Positions 25,856-33,567 of a stretch of 64,000 nt of DNA are shown here, one piece after another (positions within the stretch are counted from its first letter, which is position 1; each line of letters starts with the position of its first letter). The notes beneath the pieces are model-generated. The model ran no database searches. It was not told the origin of the DNA and worked only from the letters and a program-made list of their open reading frames with translations. Source of the stretch: Sphingomonadales bacterium (lineage in GTDB: Bacteria > Pseudomonadota > Alphaproteobacteria > SMXS01); assembly GCA_022844405.1 (NCBI GenBank), contig JALHLV010000005.1, positions 109,651 to 173,650 of the forward strand. Reading direction: 5' to 3'. A program made the position numbers and the translations under genes.

Positions 25856-26209
25856 ATGTCACGCAACATGCCAACCTATCTGCGCACCCACCGCAAGCGG
25901 TGGGCCTTGTCGCAGCGTGAGCTGGCTTCGTTGCTCACCGGGTGCTCGGCGGCTAGCTCCATCTCACGCTTCGAGTTGTCGAAGCGTCAGCCGGGGCTCG
26001 AGTTCGCCCTGGCGTGCGAACTGGTGTTCGGCCAGCCGGTCAAGGATCTGTTCCCGTCGCTCTACACCGACGTCGAGGACACGGTGATGCGCAACGCCCT
26101 GCGCATGCACGAACATCTCGCGGATAAGTCCGACCCGAAGTCGCTGACCAAGCTTCGGTTGCTGGAGGCGATCCTCGAAAGGGCGCAGGGCGACCAACCA
26201 GGGGCATGA
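25856..26209 (+). CDS. XRE-family HTH regulator
   Basis: 117-residue DNA-binding protein. The N-terminal HTH_3 domain is clear: TYLRTHRKRWALSQRELASL, a recognition region with SSISRFELSKRQP, then FALACELVFGQPVKDLFP, where the typical PxxELFPxLY ending appears. The C-terminal 45 residues form an acidic helix. It should regulate the following RuvC-like and ArdC genes, with which it is packed (ATGA overlap with the next). A later ATG at 25868 is possible. Confidence 0.85.
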   Translation: MSRNMPTYLRTHRKRWALSQRELASLLTGCSAASSISRFELSKRQPGLEFALACELVFGQPVKDLFPSLYTDVEDTVMRNALRMHEHLADKSDPKSLTKLRLLEAILERAQGDQPGA

Positions 26210-26721
26210 GCAAGGTCCCGTTCAAGCGTGATCTGGTGCTTGCCGTCCATCCCACCAGCCGGGGATTCGGCTGGGTGTTGTTCGAAGGGCCGCTGTCGCC
26301 GTTCGACTGGGGTCTTTCGAAAACCCCGTCGGACAAGAATGCCAAGTGCCTTGACCGCATTACCAGACTGATCGAGCAGTATCAGCCGGGCACGCTGGTG
26401 CTGGAGTCCTTCGAGCGCGGCGCTTCACGGCGGGCGGACCGGATCCAGCGGCTTGGGCGTGCGCTGGTGCATCTCGCGCACAATCGCGGATTGGAAGCGC
26501 GGGTGCTGACTCGCGCGAGCATTCGGCTGTGCTTCGCCAGCATCGGCGCGGCGACACGCCATGAGATCGCCCAGGCCGTCGCCAGCCATATCGACGCCTT
26601 CCGGCATCATCTGCCGCCGGTCCGCAAGCCCTGGATGAGCGAGGACCCCCGCCTCGGCCTGTTCAATGCCGCGGCGGCCGGCCTCGCCCATTACGCCCTG
26701 ACCGATGGGCTGATCCTGTGA
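26206..26721 (+). CDS. RuvC-like RNase H-fold protein
   Basis: 171-residue protein with a RuvC/RNase H-type start: DLVLAVHPTSRGFGWVLFEG, then TLVLESFERG at the second acidic strand and DPRLGLFNAAAAGLAHY at the C-terminus. In Holliday-junction resolvases such positions carry catalytic Asp/Glu; here the first strand has His instead of Asp, so resolvase activity is uncertain. This small family accompanies XRE regulators and ArdC on alphaproteobacterial elements. It overlaps the upstream stop (ATGA). Confidence 0.65.
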   Translation: MSKVPFKRDLVLAVHPTSRGFGWVLFEGPLSPFDWGLSKTPSDKNAKCLDRITRLIEQYQPGTLVLESFERGASRRADRIQRLGRALVHLAHNRGLEARVLTRASIRLCFASIGAATRHEIAQAVASHIDAFRHHLPPVRKPWMSEDPRLGLFNAAAAGLAHYALTDGLIL

Positions 26722-26807
26722 TGACCGCCACTCAAAATATCCCTGCCTCGCCGGCACCCGGGAGTCCCGGAATGGTCCGGGCCTCCCGCTGTGAAGAGGA
26801 GGCAATG

Positions 26808-27713
26808 ATGAACAGTGAAGATCTTTCGACGACGGCAACCGACGTTCACCGCGCCATCACTGAAAAGATCGTCCAGGCGATCAAGGCCGGGGCGGGATCG
26901 TTCGAGATGCCATGGCATCGCGCCGCCAATATCGGCCGGCCGGTCAATGCGCACACACGGGCCGTCTATCGAGGCATCAACGTGCTTGCCCTCTGGGTCC
27001 AGGCCATGGCCAGGGGCTATCTGTCGGCATACTGGGGCACCTACCGGCAATGGCAGAAGCTGGGCGCCCAGGTCGACAGGGGCGAGAAGGGTACGGTCAT
27101 CGTCTTCTACAAGCAGATCGAACCCGGCTCGGACGCCGAGGGAGACGGCCAGGAGGGACCGCGCACCCGGCTGTTCGCCCGGGCATCCTGGGTGTTCAAC
27201 GCCGAGCAGATTTCCGGCTGGGAGCCGCCCCAACCGGAACCGAAGGCCCGTATCGAGACGCTGGCGGAGGTGGAGACCTTCATCCAGCGGACCGACGCCC
27301 TTGTCAGGCATGGCGGTGATGCCGCCTATTACGACCGGCGGCACGATCTGGTCGTCATGCCGCCGCGCGGACTGTTCAAGGCCAGGCCCACCAGCTCGGC
27401 CCTCGACAGCTACTATGCGGTCCTGCTCCATGAGCTGACCCATTGGAGTGGCGCGCCGCACCGTCTTGCCCGCGAGTTCGGGGATCGGTTCGGCGACCAT
27501 GCCTATGCTATGGAGGAGCTTGTCGCGGAACTGGGATCAGCATTCCTTTGCGCCGATCTGGGCATCTCCAACGAGCCGCGGCCAGATCACGCCGCCTACG
27601 TTGCATCATGGCTGGACGTACTCAGGCAAGATCAGAAGGCCCTGTTCACCGCAGCGAGCCGCGCCAGTGCGGCGGCGGATTACCTAGCCCGCCTCGTGCG
27701 GAAATCGGCTTGA
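26808..27713 (+). CDS. ardC: ArdC-family antirestriction protein
   Basis: 301-residue ArdC. The N-terminal single-strand DNA-binding domain has IVQAIKAGAGSFEMPWHR, RPVNAHTRAVYRGIN and YWGTYRQWQKLGAQV. The C-terminal zincin-like domain has the HELTHWSG metal motif with the distal MEELVAELGSAFLC. ArdC protects incoming conjugative DNA from host restriction. Two adjacent ATGs follow AGAGGAGG; the second (26808) has the better spacing. The frame is open to 26718, overlapping the previous stop. A strong terminator follows its stop, closing the XRE / RuvC-like / ArdC operon. Confidence 0.92.
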   Translation: MNSEDLSTTATDVHRAITEKIVQAIKAGAGSFEMPWHRAANIGRPVNAHTRAVYRGINVLALWVQAMARGYLSAYWGTYRQWQKLGAQVDRGEKGTVIVFYKQIEPGSDAEGDGQEGPRTRLFARASWVFNAEQISGWEPPQPEPKARIETLAEVETFIQRTDALVRHGGDAAYYDRRHDLVVMPPRGLFKARPTSSALDSYYAVLLHELTHWSGAPHRLAREFGDRFGDHAYAMEELVAELGSAFLCADLGISNEPRPDHAAYVASWLDVLRQDQKALFTAASRASAAADYLARLVRKSA

Positions 27714-27736
27714 ACCGCACAGATGTGCCCCTGCAA

Positions 27737-27767
27737 CCTCGATACTTCGGTATCGGGGTTCTTTTTT
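27737..27767 (+). terminator. Rho-independent terminator after ardC
   Basis: Nine-bp stem CCTCGATAC / GTATCGGGG closed by a TTCG tetraloop (27737-27758), followed by TTCTTTTTT. It lies 24 bases after the ArdC stop. Confidence 0.9.
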
Positions 27768-27778
27768 GCACAGCGGGT

Positions 27779-27891
27779 TTCCAGCGACAAGACTGGCGAC
27801 GCGGACAAGCGCATGCTGGTGGTCGAGTACGGCCTGAAGGTGAAGACGGAAAAAGGCCCACGGCGTGGCGGCGGACCTGGAAGCGTCGTAA
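27779..27891 (+). pseudogene. Phage major capsid (SU10/DUF5309-like) C-terminal remnant
   Basis: Reading from 27779, DKTGDADKRMLVVEYGLKVK is followed, after removal of one extra A in the run at 27848-27853, by EKAHGVAADLEAS and a stop at 27889-27891. The pattern GD-x-DKR-x(2)-L-V-E-Y-x-L-x-V-x-N/T-E-K-A-H-G is what I recall as the carboxy end of SU10-type phage capsid proteins. Only about 35 codons remain and the frame is broken, so this is debris of a former prophage. Confidence 0.45.
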
Positions 27892-27973
27892 GCAGTTGGA
27901 GGGGAGGGGCGTTGCGGTGTCCTTCCCAACCAGCAGCATGGTTCAACCGCCGCCCGGCTCCGTTCCCGCGCCT

Positions 27974-27987
27974 TTGATCTGGATCAG
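27974..27987. promoter_or_regulatory. FNR/FixK-like box
   Basis: TTGATctggATCAG matches the FNR/FixK consensus TTGAT-N4-ATCAA at 9 of 10 positions. It lies 144 bases before the CBS-protein start. Regulation by oxygen is an inference; such boxes often precede small CBS and stress proteins in alphaproteobacteria. The rest of 27892-28130 shows no gene. Confidence 0.4.
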
Positions 27988-28130
27988 TTCAGATATGGCG
28001 ATACTGCGCGATCATATGAGTCGCGGCATGGCGGCTGCCCATTGATGCGCGAGAGGCGGCTGCCGGCTTTCGATGAACCCGACCGGGGCCAGTCTTTCCC
28101 TGGTCTTCGCTTCCGAGCCTGGAGCCGATC

Positions 28131-28550
28131 ATGAGACGTCTTTCCGATATCGTCCTGCACCAGCAGCCGCTCACCATGTCCAGGACCGCCACGGTCCTGG
28201 AGGCGTGCCGGGAGATGGCGGAACGGCAGGTGGGGTCGGTGCTGATCACCGACGACGCTGGCCGGCTGCTCGGGATATTCACAGGCAGGGACGCGGTGAG
28301 CCGGGTGCTCGCAACGGGCAGGGACGGGCGGACCATGCCGCTTGGCGAAGCCATGACGCGCAACCCGGAAACCATGACGCCCGATCATACGGCGCTGGAC
28401 GCGCTGCGCCTGATGTGGGACGGCGGCTTCCGGCACATTCCCCTGATCAAGGCGGGGCGTGTCGTCGGCGTGGTTTCGCGCGGCGACTTCAAGGGCATCG
28501 AGCACCAGTATCACCAGAACGAGCGCGAACTTTGGGAACATCTGCGCTAG
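28131..28550 (+). CDS. Two-CBS-domain protein
   Basis: 139-residue cytosolic protein made of a CBS pair: CBS1 with TVLEACREMAERQVGSVLIT and GRLLGIFTGRDAVSRVL; CBS2 with AMTRNPETMTPDHTALDALR and HIPLIKAGRVVGVVSRGDFK. CBS pairs bind adenosyl nucleotides (AMP, ATP, SAM or NAD derivatives) and serve as energy or redox sensors. The GFRHIPL and GVVSRGDF patterns are intact. Ten bases separate it from a K+ channel gene, so it may signal to the channel, though this is inferred from position. An FNR-like box lies upstream. Confidence 0.93.
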   Translation: MRRLSDIVLHQQPLTMSRTATVLEACREMAERQVGSVLITDDAGRLLGIFTGRDAVSRVLATGRDGRTMPLGEAMTRNPETMTPDHTALDALRLMWDGGFRHIPLIKAGRVVGVVSRGDFKGIEHQYHQNERELWEHLR

Positions 28551-28559
28551 AGTCGCGCG

Positions 28560-28994
28560 ATGCTGACCAATCTGGGCCTGGGTTCCTTGCTCGTGGCCAT
28601 TACCGTGGTCATTCACACCGTGGGCTTGATCATCCTGTCGCGGATGATGTCGCGCATGATCCTATCGCTCAGGCTGCACCGGCATGATTTCGCCAAGACC
28701 GGCGCCATGGTGGCAACCGTCCTCGGCGTATTCGTGCTGCATACTGTCGAAGTGTGGGTCTGGGCCGCGGCCTATCTGATTGTGGGCGCGTTTCCCACCT
28801 TCGCCGACGCGCTCTACTTCTCAACCGTCACGTTCTCGACGCTGGGTTATGGCGACATTACGCTCGATCACGCCTGGCGGCTGTTCGGCTCGCTGGAAGG
28901 CATCAACGGCTTCATCCTGATCGGCTGGTCGACGGCCTATCTGGTCGGAGCCGCGACCCGTTACGGGCCGTTCCGGTCGGAAGATCATTTCTGA
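28560..28994 (+). CDS. Two-transmembrane K+ channel (Ion_trans_2 type)
   Basis: 144-residue membrane protein. Three to four hydrophobic segments are seen: residues about 8-28, 46-78, and 118-138, with the pore loop between the last two. The selectivity filter VTFSTLGYGDITL contains the K+ signature T-x-G-Y-G-D. No C-terminal RCK domain is present, so gating must come from elsewhere; the CBS protein encoded just upstream is a candidate. Located in the inner membrane. Confidence 0.9.
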   Translation: MLTNLGLGSLLVAITVVIHTVGLIILSRMMSRMILSLRLHRHDFAKTGAMVATVLGVFVLHTVEVWVWAAAYLIVGAFPTFADALYFSTVTFSTLGYGDITLDHAWRLFGSLEGINGFILIGWSTAYLVGAATRYGPFRSEDHF

Positions 28995-29011
28995 CCCGAC
29001 CCTCGACTGCG

Positions 29012-29188
29012 TCAGTTGTTCCTGACGTTGCTCTTCGACTTGACGACCGTGCCCTGCTGGGGCGGGGGAGAAGCCGGGCCGGACGACGGCGGCGCCGCAC
29101 AGGTTGCTGGATCGGTGACTTTCTTGCCGGTGTCGTCGACGCAGCCGCCTGAGGCGCAGGCGGTCGGATCGGTGACCGGCTTGACTGC
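29012..29188 (-). pseudogene. N-truncated copy of the PVTDP-repeat secreted protein family
   Basis: The minus frame ending at the stop 29012-29014 reads VKPVTDPTACASGGC, then DDTGKKVTDPATCA, a Pro/Ser linker and the tail VVKSKSNVRNN. The repeat unit is the same as in the protein at 30179-30490 and the tail is nearly that of the protein at 30543-30851. No start codon or signal peptide is found in frame upstream; the sequence before it is unrelated. It is therefore a truncated third copy, in opposite orientation. Confidence 0.6.
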
Positions 29189-29271
29189 GTATAACAGGTC
29201 AGCCCGGCGGCAATAGCGATGGGCATCGCCGCCTATCTGTGTTTCCTTGGTGGTTTCCTCGGGAGACGAGC

Positions 29272-30081
29272 ATGCGCATTCGGGTCGGCTACGAGTTCAC
29301 CTATGATTTCCCCCAGCCGACGCCCATGATCGCCCTGCTCAACGTGCACTATTCGCGCGTCGCCGGCCTCGAGAGCCCCGACCACCTGACCACGATCCCG
29401 CCCGTTCCCGTCGAAAGCTACCGCGACAGCTTCGGCAACTGGTGCAGCCGGCTGGTCGCGCCCGCCGGCCGCTTCACCATGACCACCGATGCGGTGATCG
29501 ACGACGACGGGCTGCCCGATCCGGTGCATCTCGACGCCGTCCAGCACCCTGTCGAGGATTTGCCCGCCGACACCCTGCTGTTCCTGCTCGGCAGCCGCTA
29601 TTGCGAGACCGACCGCCTCGCCGACGAAGCCTGGCGCCTGTTCCAGCACACGCCGCTCGGCTGGAACAGGGTCCAGGCCGTGTGCGACTTCGTCCACAAC
29701 CACATCCGCTTCGACTACCAGCAGGCACGCAACACCCGCACCGCCGCCGAGGCCTATTTCGAGGGCACCGGCGTCTGCCGCGACTTCGCTCATCTGGCGG
29801 TCACGTTCTGCCGCTGCCTCAACATCCCCGCCCGCTACTGCACCGGCTATATCAGCGACATCGGCACGCCCCAGCCCTGGGGCATCGGCGATTTCGCCGC
29901 CTGGATGGAAGTGTATCTCGGCGGCCGCTGGCACACCTTCGATCCGCGCAACAACACCAGGCGCATCGGCCGCGTTCTCATCGCCCACGGGCGCGACGCC
30001 GCCGACGTTCCGCTGACCCACACCTTTGGCCCCAACAACCTGGCCGGCTTCCGGGTCTGGACCGACGAAGTCGCCGGCTGA
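29272..30081 (+). CDS. Bacterial transglutaminase-like protein
   Basis: 269-residue protein with an N-terminal beta-rich Bact_transglu_N domain (IRVGYEFTYDFPQPTPMI) and a transglutaminase/protease-like core. The catalytic Cys is in GTGVCRDFAHLA (about residue 167), and the following DFAAWMEVYLGGRWHTFDPRN is the second conserved block. At the usual His position before the Trp this subfamily has Ala, with a His five residues on (RWHTF), so the catalytic His is uncertain. No signal peptide. Members are often encoded near ATP-grasp or alpha-E proteins, which are absent here. GGGAGA precedes the ATG. Confidence 0.88.
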   Translation: MRIRVGYEFTYDFPQPTPMIALLNVHYSRVAGLESPDHLTTIPPVPVESYRDSFGNWCSRLVAPAGRFTMTTDAVIDDDGLPDPVHLDAVQHPVEDLPADTLLFLLGSRYCETDRLADEAWRLFQHTPLGWNRVQAVCDFVHNHIRFDYQQARNTRTAAEAYFEGTGVCRDFAHLAVTFCRCLNIPARYCTGYISDIGTPQPWGIGDFAAWMEVYLGGRWHTFDPRNNTRRIGRVLIAHGRDAADVPLTHTFGPNNLAGFRVWTDEVAG

Positions 30082-30178
30082 CTTCCGGCATATTTACGTG
30101 TTCGCCGTGTGAAACATTGTGCGGCCGTACCGAAGCGCCTACCTTCATCGAGGGGATACACCCTCACAGGGGCACATC

Positions 30179-30490
30179 ATGAAACAGGGATCACTTCTGC
30201 GGCCGGCGCTCGCCGCCGCCTTCACGCTCGTCCTCGCCGGCTCGGCGTTCGCCGCCGAGATGGACAAGGCTTCCCCGGTGCTCGCCAAGGGACCGGCGGC
30301 CTCGTCCTCCGACACGACCGCGGCCTGCACGGATTCCGGCGGCAAGCCGGTCACGGATCCGTCGGTCTGCGCGTCGGGGATGTGCAAGGACTCCACGGGC
30401 AAGCCGGTCACCGACCCGGCGGTCTGCGCGTCCGTCTCTGGCGGCCCGCGCAGCGGCGCCAGCTGGAACCTGAAGGAAAACACCAAGTAA
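30179..30490 (+). CDS. Small secreted Cys protein with KPVTDPxxCAS repeats
   Basis: 103-residue protein with a clear signal peptide (hydrophobic run ending AGSAFAAE). The mature part holds two tandem units of about 22 residues with the pattern G-K-P-V-T-D-P-x-V-C-A-S, with an extra Cys between them (ASGMCKDSTG), so intra-chain disulfides in the periplasm are likely. The tail is basic (WNLKENTK). I do not know its function. A related gene follows 52 bases downstream and a truncated copy lies at 29012-29188. Confidence 0.7.
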   Translation: MKQGSLLRPALAAAFTLVLAGSAFAAEMDKASPVLAKGPAASSSDTTAACTDSGGKPVTDPSVCASGMCKDSTGKPVTDPAVCASVSGGPRSGASWNLKENTK

Positions 30491-30542
30491 GCCGCGCGCC
30501 GGGATCGTCCCGGCGCCACTGCCTCCACCGATGGAGACCACC

Positions 30543-30851
30543 ATGCGTATTCGTGCGTTCGCCACGGTCGCGGCCGTTCTCGCCTCGGCCGCCATTTCAA
30601 CGTCCGCCGGCGCCGCCGGTTTCTGCAAGCTCTCCGACGGCTCCATGGGCCAGCAATGCGTCGTCTCGACCAGCGGTCAGGTCTATGGCTGCGTCAAGGA
30701 CCTCAAGGACTGCGGCGCGCTCAGCGTCACCAATCCGGCCGGGTCCGGCGCGGCTTTGTCCAAAGATGCTGCTCCGCCATCGCCGCCCGCCCCCGCGGCG
30801 GAAGAGGGTCAGAAGATCACCAAATCCCGCAGCAACATCCAGAACAACTGA
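30543..30851 (+). CDS. Small secreted Cys protein, relative of the preceding one
   Basis: 102-residue exported protein: signal peptide ending in ISTSAGAAG, then a Cys-rich core (FCKLSDGSMGQQC, GQVYGCVKDLKDCG) including the LSVTNPAGSG segment that echoes the PVTDP unit of the upstream protein, a Pro/Ala linker and the basic tail TKSRSNIQNN. The tail matches that of the truncated copy at 29012. ATG at 30543 follows GGAG; an ATG at 30531 would add four residues. Function unknown. Confidence 0.7.
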   Translation: MRIRAFATVAAVLASAAISTSAGAAGFCKLSDGSMGQQCVVSTSGQVYGCVKDLKDCGALSVTNPAGSGAALSKDAAPPSPPAPAAEEGQKITKSRSNIQNN

Positions 30852-30860
30852 TCCGCCAGC

Positions 30861-31016
30861 CTACCCGAGACGGCCCACCAGGATCGACGTTCCGGCCGCT
30901 ATACCGATGAAGAAGGCGATGCCGGCGAGTATCAGGCACGCCTCTCGCCGAAAGTCACGGTCGCTGGCGAACCGGATCAGAAATTCCAGGATCAGTTCGC
31001 CAAAGCCGAGGACCAC
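30861..31016 (-). CDS. Possible small membrane protein (51 residues)
   Basis: A minus frame from GTG at 31014-31016 to TAG at 30861-30863 encodes an amphipathic start (FGELILEFLIRFASD), a charged bridge (RDFRREA) and one good transmembrane helix (CLILAGIAFFIGIAAGTSIL) with a short basic end. Composition and topology look like a real small membrane protein, but the ribosome site is weak and no family is recognised. Could be a fragment. Confidence 0.35.
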   Translation of the reverse strand: MVLGFGELILEFLIRFASDRDFRREACLILAGIAFFIGIAAGTSILVGRLG

Positions 31017-31150
31017 TTCCCGCCATGTCTTGCGCCCAATAGCCCCCAGGACCGATTGCAGGTGCTACGCCACGGCGCAGCCTTGGCATGGTTGCTCCGA
31101 AATAGTGGATTGACCGGTTGAGTGGACGTTGCGTCGAGGTCGTGAACGGT

Positions 31151-31236
31151 TTTCGACATTTGCAGACGATGTGAGGCAGATTTCGACATTATCGAAAAAT
31201 TGAAGCGACTTTCGACCGCGCAGAACGGATTTCGAC
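31151..31236 (+). repeat. Four phased TTTCGAC repeats
   Basis: TTTCGAC occurs at 31151, 31181, 31210 and 31230, that is at spacings of 30, 29 and 20 bases, all close to whole helical turns; one copy extends to the palindrome TTTCGA-N5-TCGAAA. It lies in the 839-base gap 31017-31855, where I see no gene longer than fragments, only this and the palindromic sites listed next. Could be a binding site for one protein on one face of the helix. Confidence 0.35.
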
Positions 31237-31430
31237 GTGCATTGCAACTTTCCCAGCGCTTGTCAGGCCGGCGGTGCTAAACCAAAATGGCTTGGGAAGG
31301 CCCATCGCCAACCATATGCCAAGCAGGAACAACGATCCCAGCGTCGATCACGTGCTGGTCCTGTGTTCGACCATGCGTGTGGAAGCAACGGTGGGAATGA
31401 ATGTGCCGCCGACATCAGCGCGTGCCCGCC

Positions 31431-31491
31431 TAATCTCCGCACGATATGCGGCGAATAAGACACCTAATCTCCGCATATCGTGCGGCGAATA
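31431..31491. repeat. Two adjacent lox-like sites with mutually inverted cores
   Basis: Two 27-base sites, 31431-31457 and 31465-31491, share the arms TAATCTCCGCA and TGCGGCGAATA, which are imperfect inverted repeats of each other. The 5-base core is cgata in the first and tatcg in the second, exact reverse complements. Eleven-base arms around a 5-6 base core is the layout of tyrosine-recombinase crossover sites (XerCD/lox type). No recombinase gene is adjacent. Confidence 0.55.
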
Positions 31492-31597
31492 GACGGTGGG
31501 CTCGGGCTGTCACATTGGCCGGGCCGGGCATTCTCCGGTCGCCATACCCGACATCGAGTGATCCGCGATCATGCGCTTCGGCCGGGGACACCTTGGC

Positions 31598-31633
31598 CTC
31601 TTACCACACAAGAATATTTTTGTGTGGTAAGAG
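31598..31633. repeat. Perfect 14-bp palindrome with 8-base loop
   Basis: CTCTTACCACACAA (31598-31611) and TTGTGTGGTAAGAG (31620-31633) are exact reverse complements. There is no following T run in either direction beyond the loop, so terminator function is doubtful; a protein-binding site or a mobile-element hairpin is more likely. Confidence 0.6.
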
Positions 31634-31706
31634 ACTCGGGTGTGCACCTCAAGGTGTCTTTTGTGTCGCGGCTCGAACGAGCAAGGCCGCCGTCTCCCGC
31701 AAGCCA

Positions 31707-31759
31707 TTATAAGCCTAAGCTTATTGACTCTGTCCGCTTCAATAAGCTCTTCCTTATAA
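31707..31759. repeat. Imperfect 21-base inverted repeat with 11-base centre
   Basis: Arms 31707-31727 and 31739-31759 match at 17 of 21 positions; the inner ten bases (AAGCTTATTGA side) and the outer TTATAAG are exact. AT-rich, 97 bases before the desaturase start. Could be an operator or a recombination site. Confidence 0.4.
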
Positions 31760-31855
31760 TTCTGGGACCCTGCCTGTTTGCCCGCGCATAAGGACATTGT
31801 GAGCCTACCGGCGTAATCTTGACCGCAGACCCATGCTTGATCCGGACCACCACCG

Positions 31856-32830
31856 ATGACCACCAAAGCCACGACCCATGCTGGTTTCATCGTCACTGAT
31901 ACGCCGCCGGACCATGTGGCGCGCGCGAAGCAGGTGCTTGCGGCCCATCCCGAGTTGCGCCGCCTGTTTGGCCGCGACTTGGCCTCCTTCGCCTGGACCG
32001 TCGCCCTCGTCGCCCTCCAGGTCGCCATCGCCGTCGCGCTCGTCGTCTGGAACGCGCCCTGGTGGGCGATCCTGCTGGTCGCCTACGTCATCGGCGCCTT
32101 CGTCAACCACGCCCTGTTCGTGCTGATCCACGACTACACCCACAACCTCGTGTTCCGCACCACCAACGCCAACCGGCTGGGCGGCATCTTCGCCAACATC
32201 CCCATCGTCTTCCCGGCCGCCATCGGCTTCCGCAACTTCCACCTCCTGCATCACCGCCACCTCGGCGTACCCGGCCTCGACCCCGACGTACCCTCCGAGC
32301 GCGAAGCGCGCTGGATCGGCGACAGCCGCTGGAAGAAGGCGCTGTGGGTCGGCATGTTCTGGGTGGTCCAGGGCATCACCCGTCCGGGCGGCGTGAAGTC
32401 CCAGCGCATGGTCGAGCCCTGGTCCGTCCTCAACGGCGCGGCCATGGCCGCCGCCATGGCGCCGCTCATCTGGTTCTTCGGCTGGTGGCCGCCCGCCTAC
32501 CTGTTCCTGTCGACCATGTTCGCCCTGGGCCTGCACCCGGTCGGCGCCCGCTGGTTCCAGGAGCACTACGTATTCAGCCCCGGCCAGGAGACCTATTCCT
32601 ATTACGGCCCGCTCAACCGCCTGTCGTTCAACATGGGCTACCACAACGAGCACCACGACTTCCCGTCCGTGCCGTGGAAGCATCTGCCGGCGATCCGTGC
32701 CGCCGCGCCCGAGATCTACGACCGCCTCTACCACCACAATTCATGGGCCAGGTTGCTGCTTACCATCATCTTCGACCGCACCTTCACGCCATTCCGCCGG
32801 GTCGTCCGCAAGACCGCTGGCACGGCCTGA
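31856..32830 (+). CDS. DES1-like sphingolipid/fatty-acid desaturase
   Basis: 324-residue integral membrane di-iron desaturase. All three His boxes are present: HDYTH (about residue 92), HLLHHRH (about 131-137) and HNEHHD (about 262-267), with two hydrophobic hairpins between them. The N-terminal segment (FIVTDTPPDHVARAKQVLAAHPELRRLFG, in pieces) matches the Lipid_DES domain of sphingolipid delta-4 desaturases. In bacteria the substrate may be dihydroceramide-like sphingolipid or a fatty acyl chain; this cannot be read from the sequence. A broken C-terminal copy lies 0.8 kb downstream, so the gene has been duplicated once. Confidence 0.92.
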   Translation: MTTKATTHAGFIVTDTPPDHVARAKQVLAAHPELRRLFGRDLASFAWTVALVALQVAIAVALVVWNAPWWAILLVAYVIGAFVNHALFVLIHDYTHNLVFRTTNANRLGGIFANIPIVFPAAIGFRNFHLLHHRHLGVPGLDPDVPSEREARWIGDSRWKKALWVGMFWVVQGITRPGGVKSQRMVEPWSVLNGAAMAAAMAPLIWFFGWWPPAYLFLSTMFALGLHPVGARWFQEHYVFSPGQETYSYYGPLNRLSFNMGYHNEHHDFPSVPWKHLPAIRAAAPEIYDRLYHHNSWARLLLTIIFDRTFTPFRRVVRKTAGTA

Positions 32831-32976
32831 CGCGCCTTCGGGCGGTCACGGTCAGTGGATGGCGTTGATCAATCCCGCCTCGACGAGCGAGCACGAGTCC
32901 CGGTAGTGGCAGGCTCCCTCCAAGACCGCCGAAATGTCCGGCGCGGCCAGCACCACTGGCACCACTCGCTGAAAAG

Positions 32977-33567
32977 TCAGAACCTGTTCTCCTTGAATTC
33001 CACCTTCTCGCAGGTCCCGCTGGCGTTCAGGAACCGGAAGCGCCCCGTCTTGCGATTGATGTGGAGCTCGTGCTCGCGCGGCATGAGCTCGGACCTGCCC
33101 AGGGAGAAGAGCGCCCTGAGCGCGCGCTGCTTGCCGGACTTGAACACCCCGATCACGGAATCCCGCTGCGCATCGAAGTGGATGGACTGGACCACCTCCG
33201 GGTTTTCCCTGCTCTCGATCAGACCCGGAAAATCCCGCGCCGGTAGTTCCATCGCCCCGCGCTGGTAGCTCAGCGTGACCAGTATCTCTACCGGCCGTTC
33301 CGTCTCGGTCCTGAATGTGTGGTCCACCTTCTCGCCAGTTTTCCGGTTTTCGGATTCGGCCTTTGCCTCGTCCCGTTCGACGGCAATGCCCTTGCACAGC
33401 AGTTGGATGTCCTCGTCCTTCCCGTCCGGTGTCTGGACGTAATCCTCGGCCTTTGCTGGTGGCGGCATATCGGTGCCTCCGGCCGGATTGCCGGCACCCG
33501 GCTCCTCTGCTGCTGCCGGGAAGGCCAGTGCCGCAACGAGTGCGGACATCAGAATCAATTGGCGCAC
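32977..33567 (-). CDS. Secreted hypothetical protein
   Basis: 196-residue exported protein. GTG at 33565-33567 follows GGGGG and gives a signal peptide (LILMSALVAALAFPAAAEE). The mature part starts with a Pro/Gly-rich linker and continues as beta-rich sequence in which acidic and basic strands alternate (VEILVTLSYQRG, SVIGVFKSGKQR, HELHINRKTGRFRFLN), with a single Cys pair. No known family recognised. It lies between the desaturase gene and its broken copy. Confidence 0.65.
   Translation of the reverse strand: MRQLILMSALVAALAFPAAAEEPGAGNPAGGTDMPPPAKAEDYVQTPDGKDEDIQLLCKGIAVERDEAKAESENRKTGEKVDHTFRTETERPVEILVTLSYQRGAMELPARDFPGLIESRENPEVVQSIHFDAQRDSVIGVFKSGKQRALRALFSLGRSELMPREHELHINRKTGRFRFLNASGTCEKVEFKENRF

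Noticed and set aside
30498..30515. GCCGGGA/TCCCGGC hairpin as a terminator between two secreted-protein genes
   Set aside because: No T run follows in either direction and the two genes are likely co-transcribed.
31431..31491. Short CRISPR-like repeat
   Set aside because: Only two units, palindromic with inverted cores and no spacers or cas genes; fits recombination sites better.
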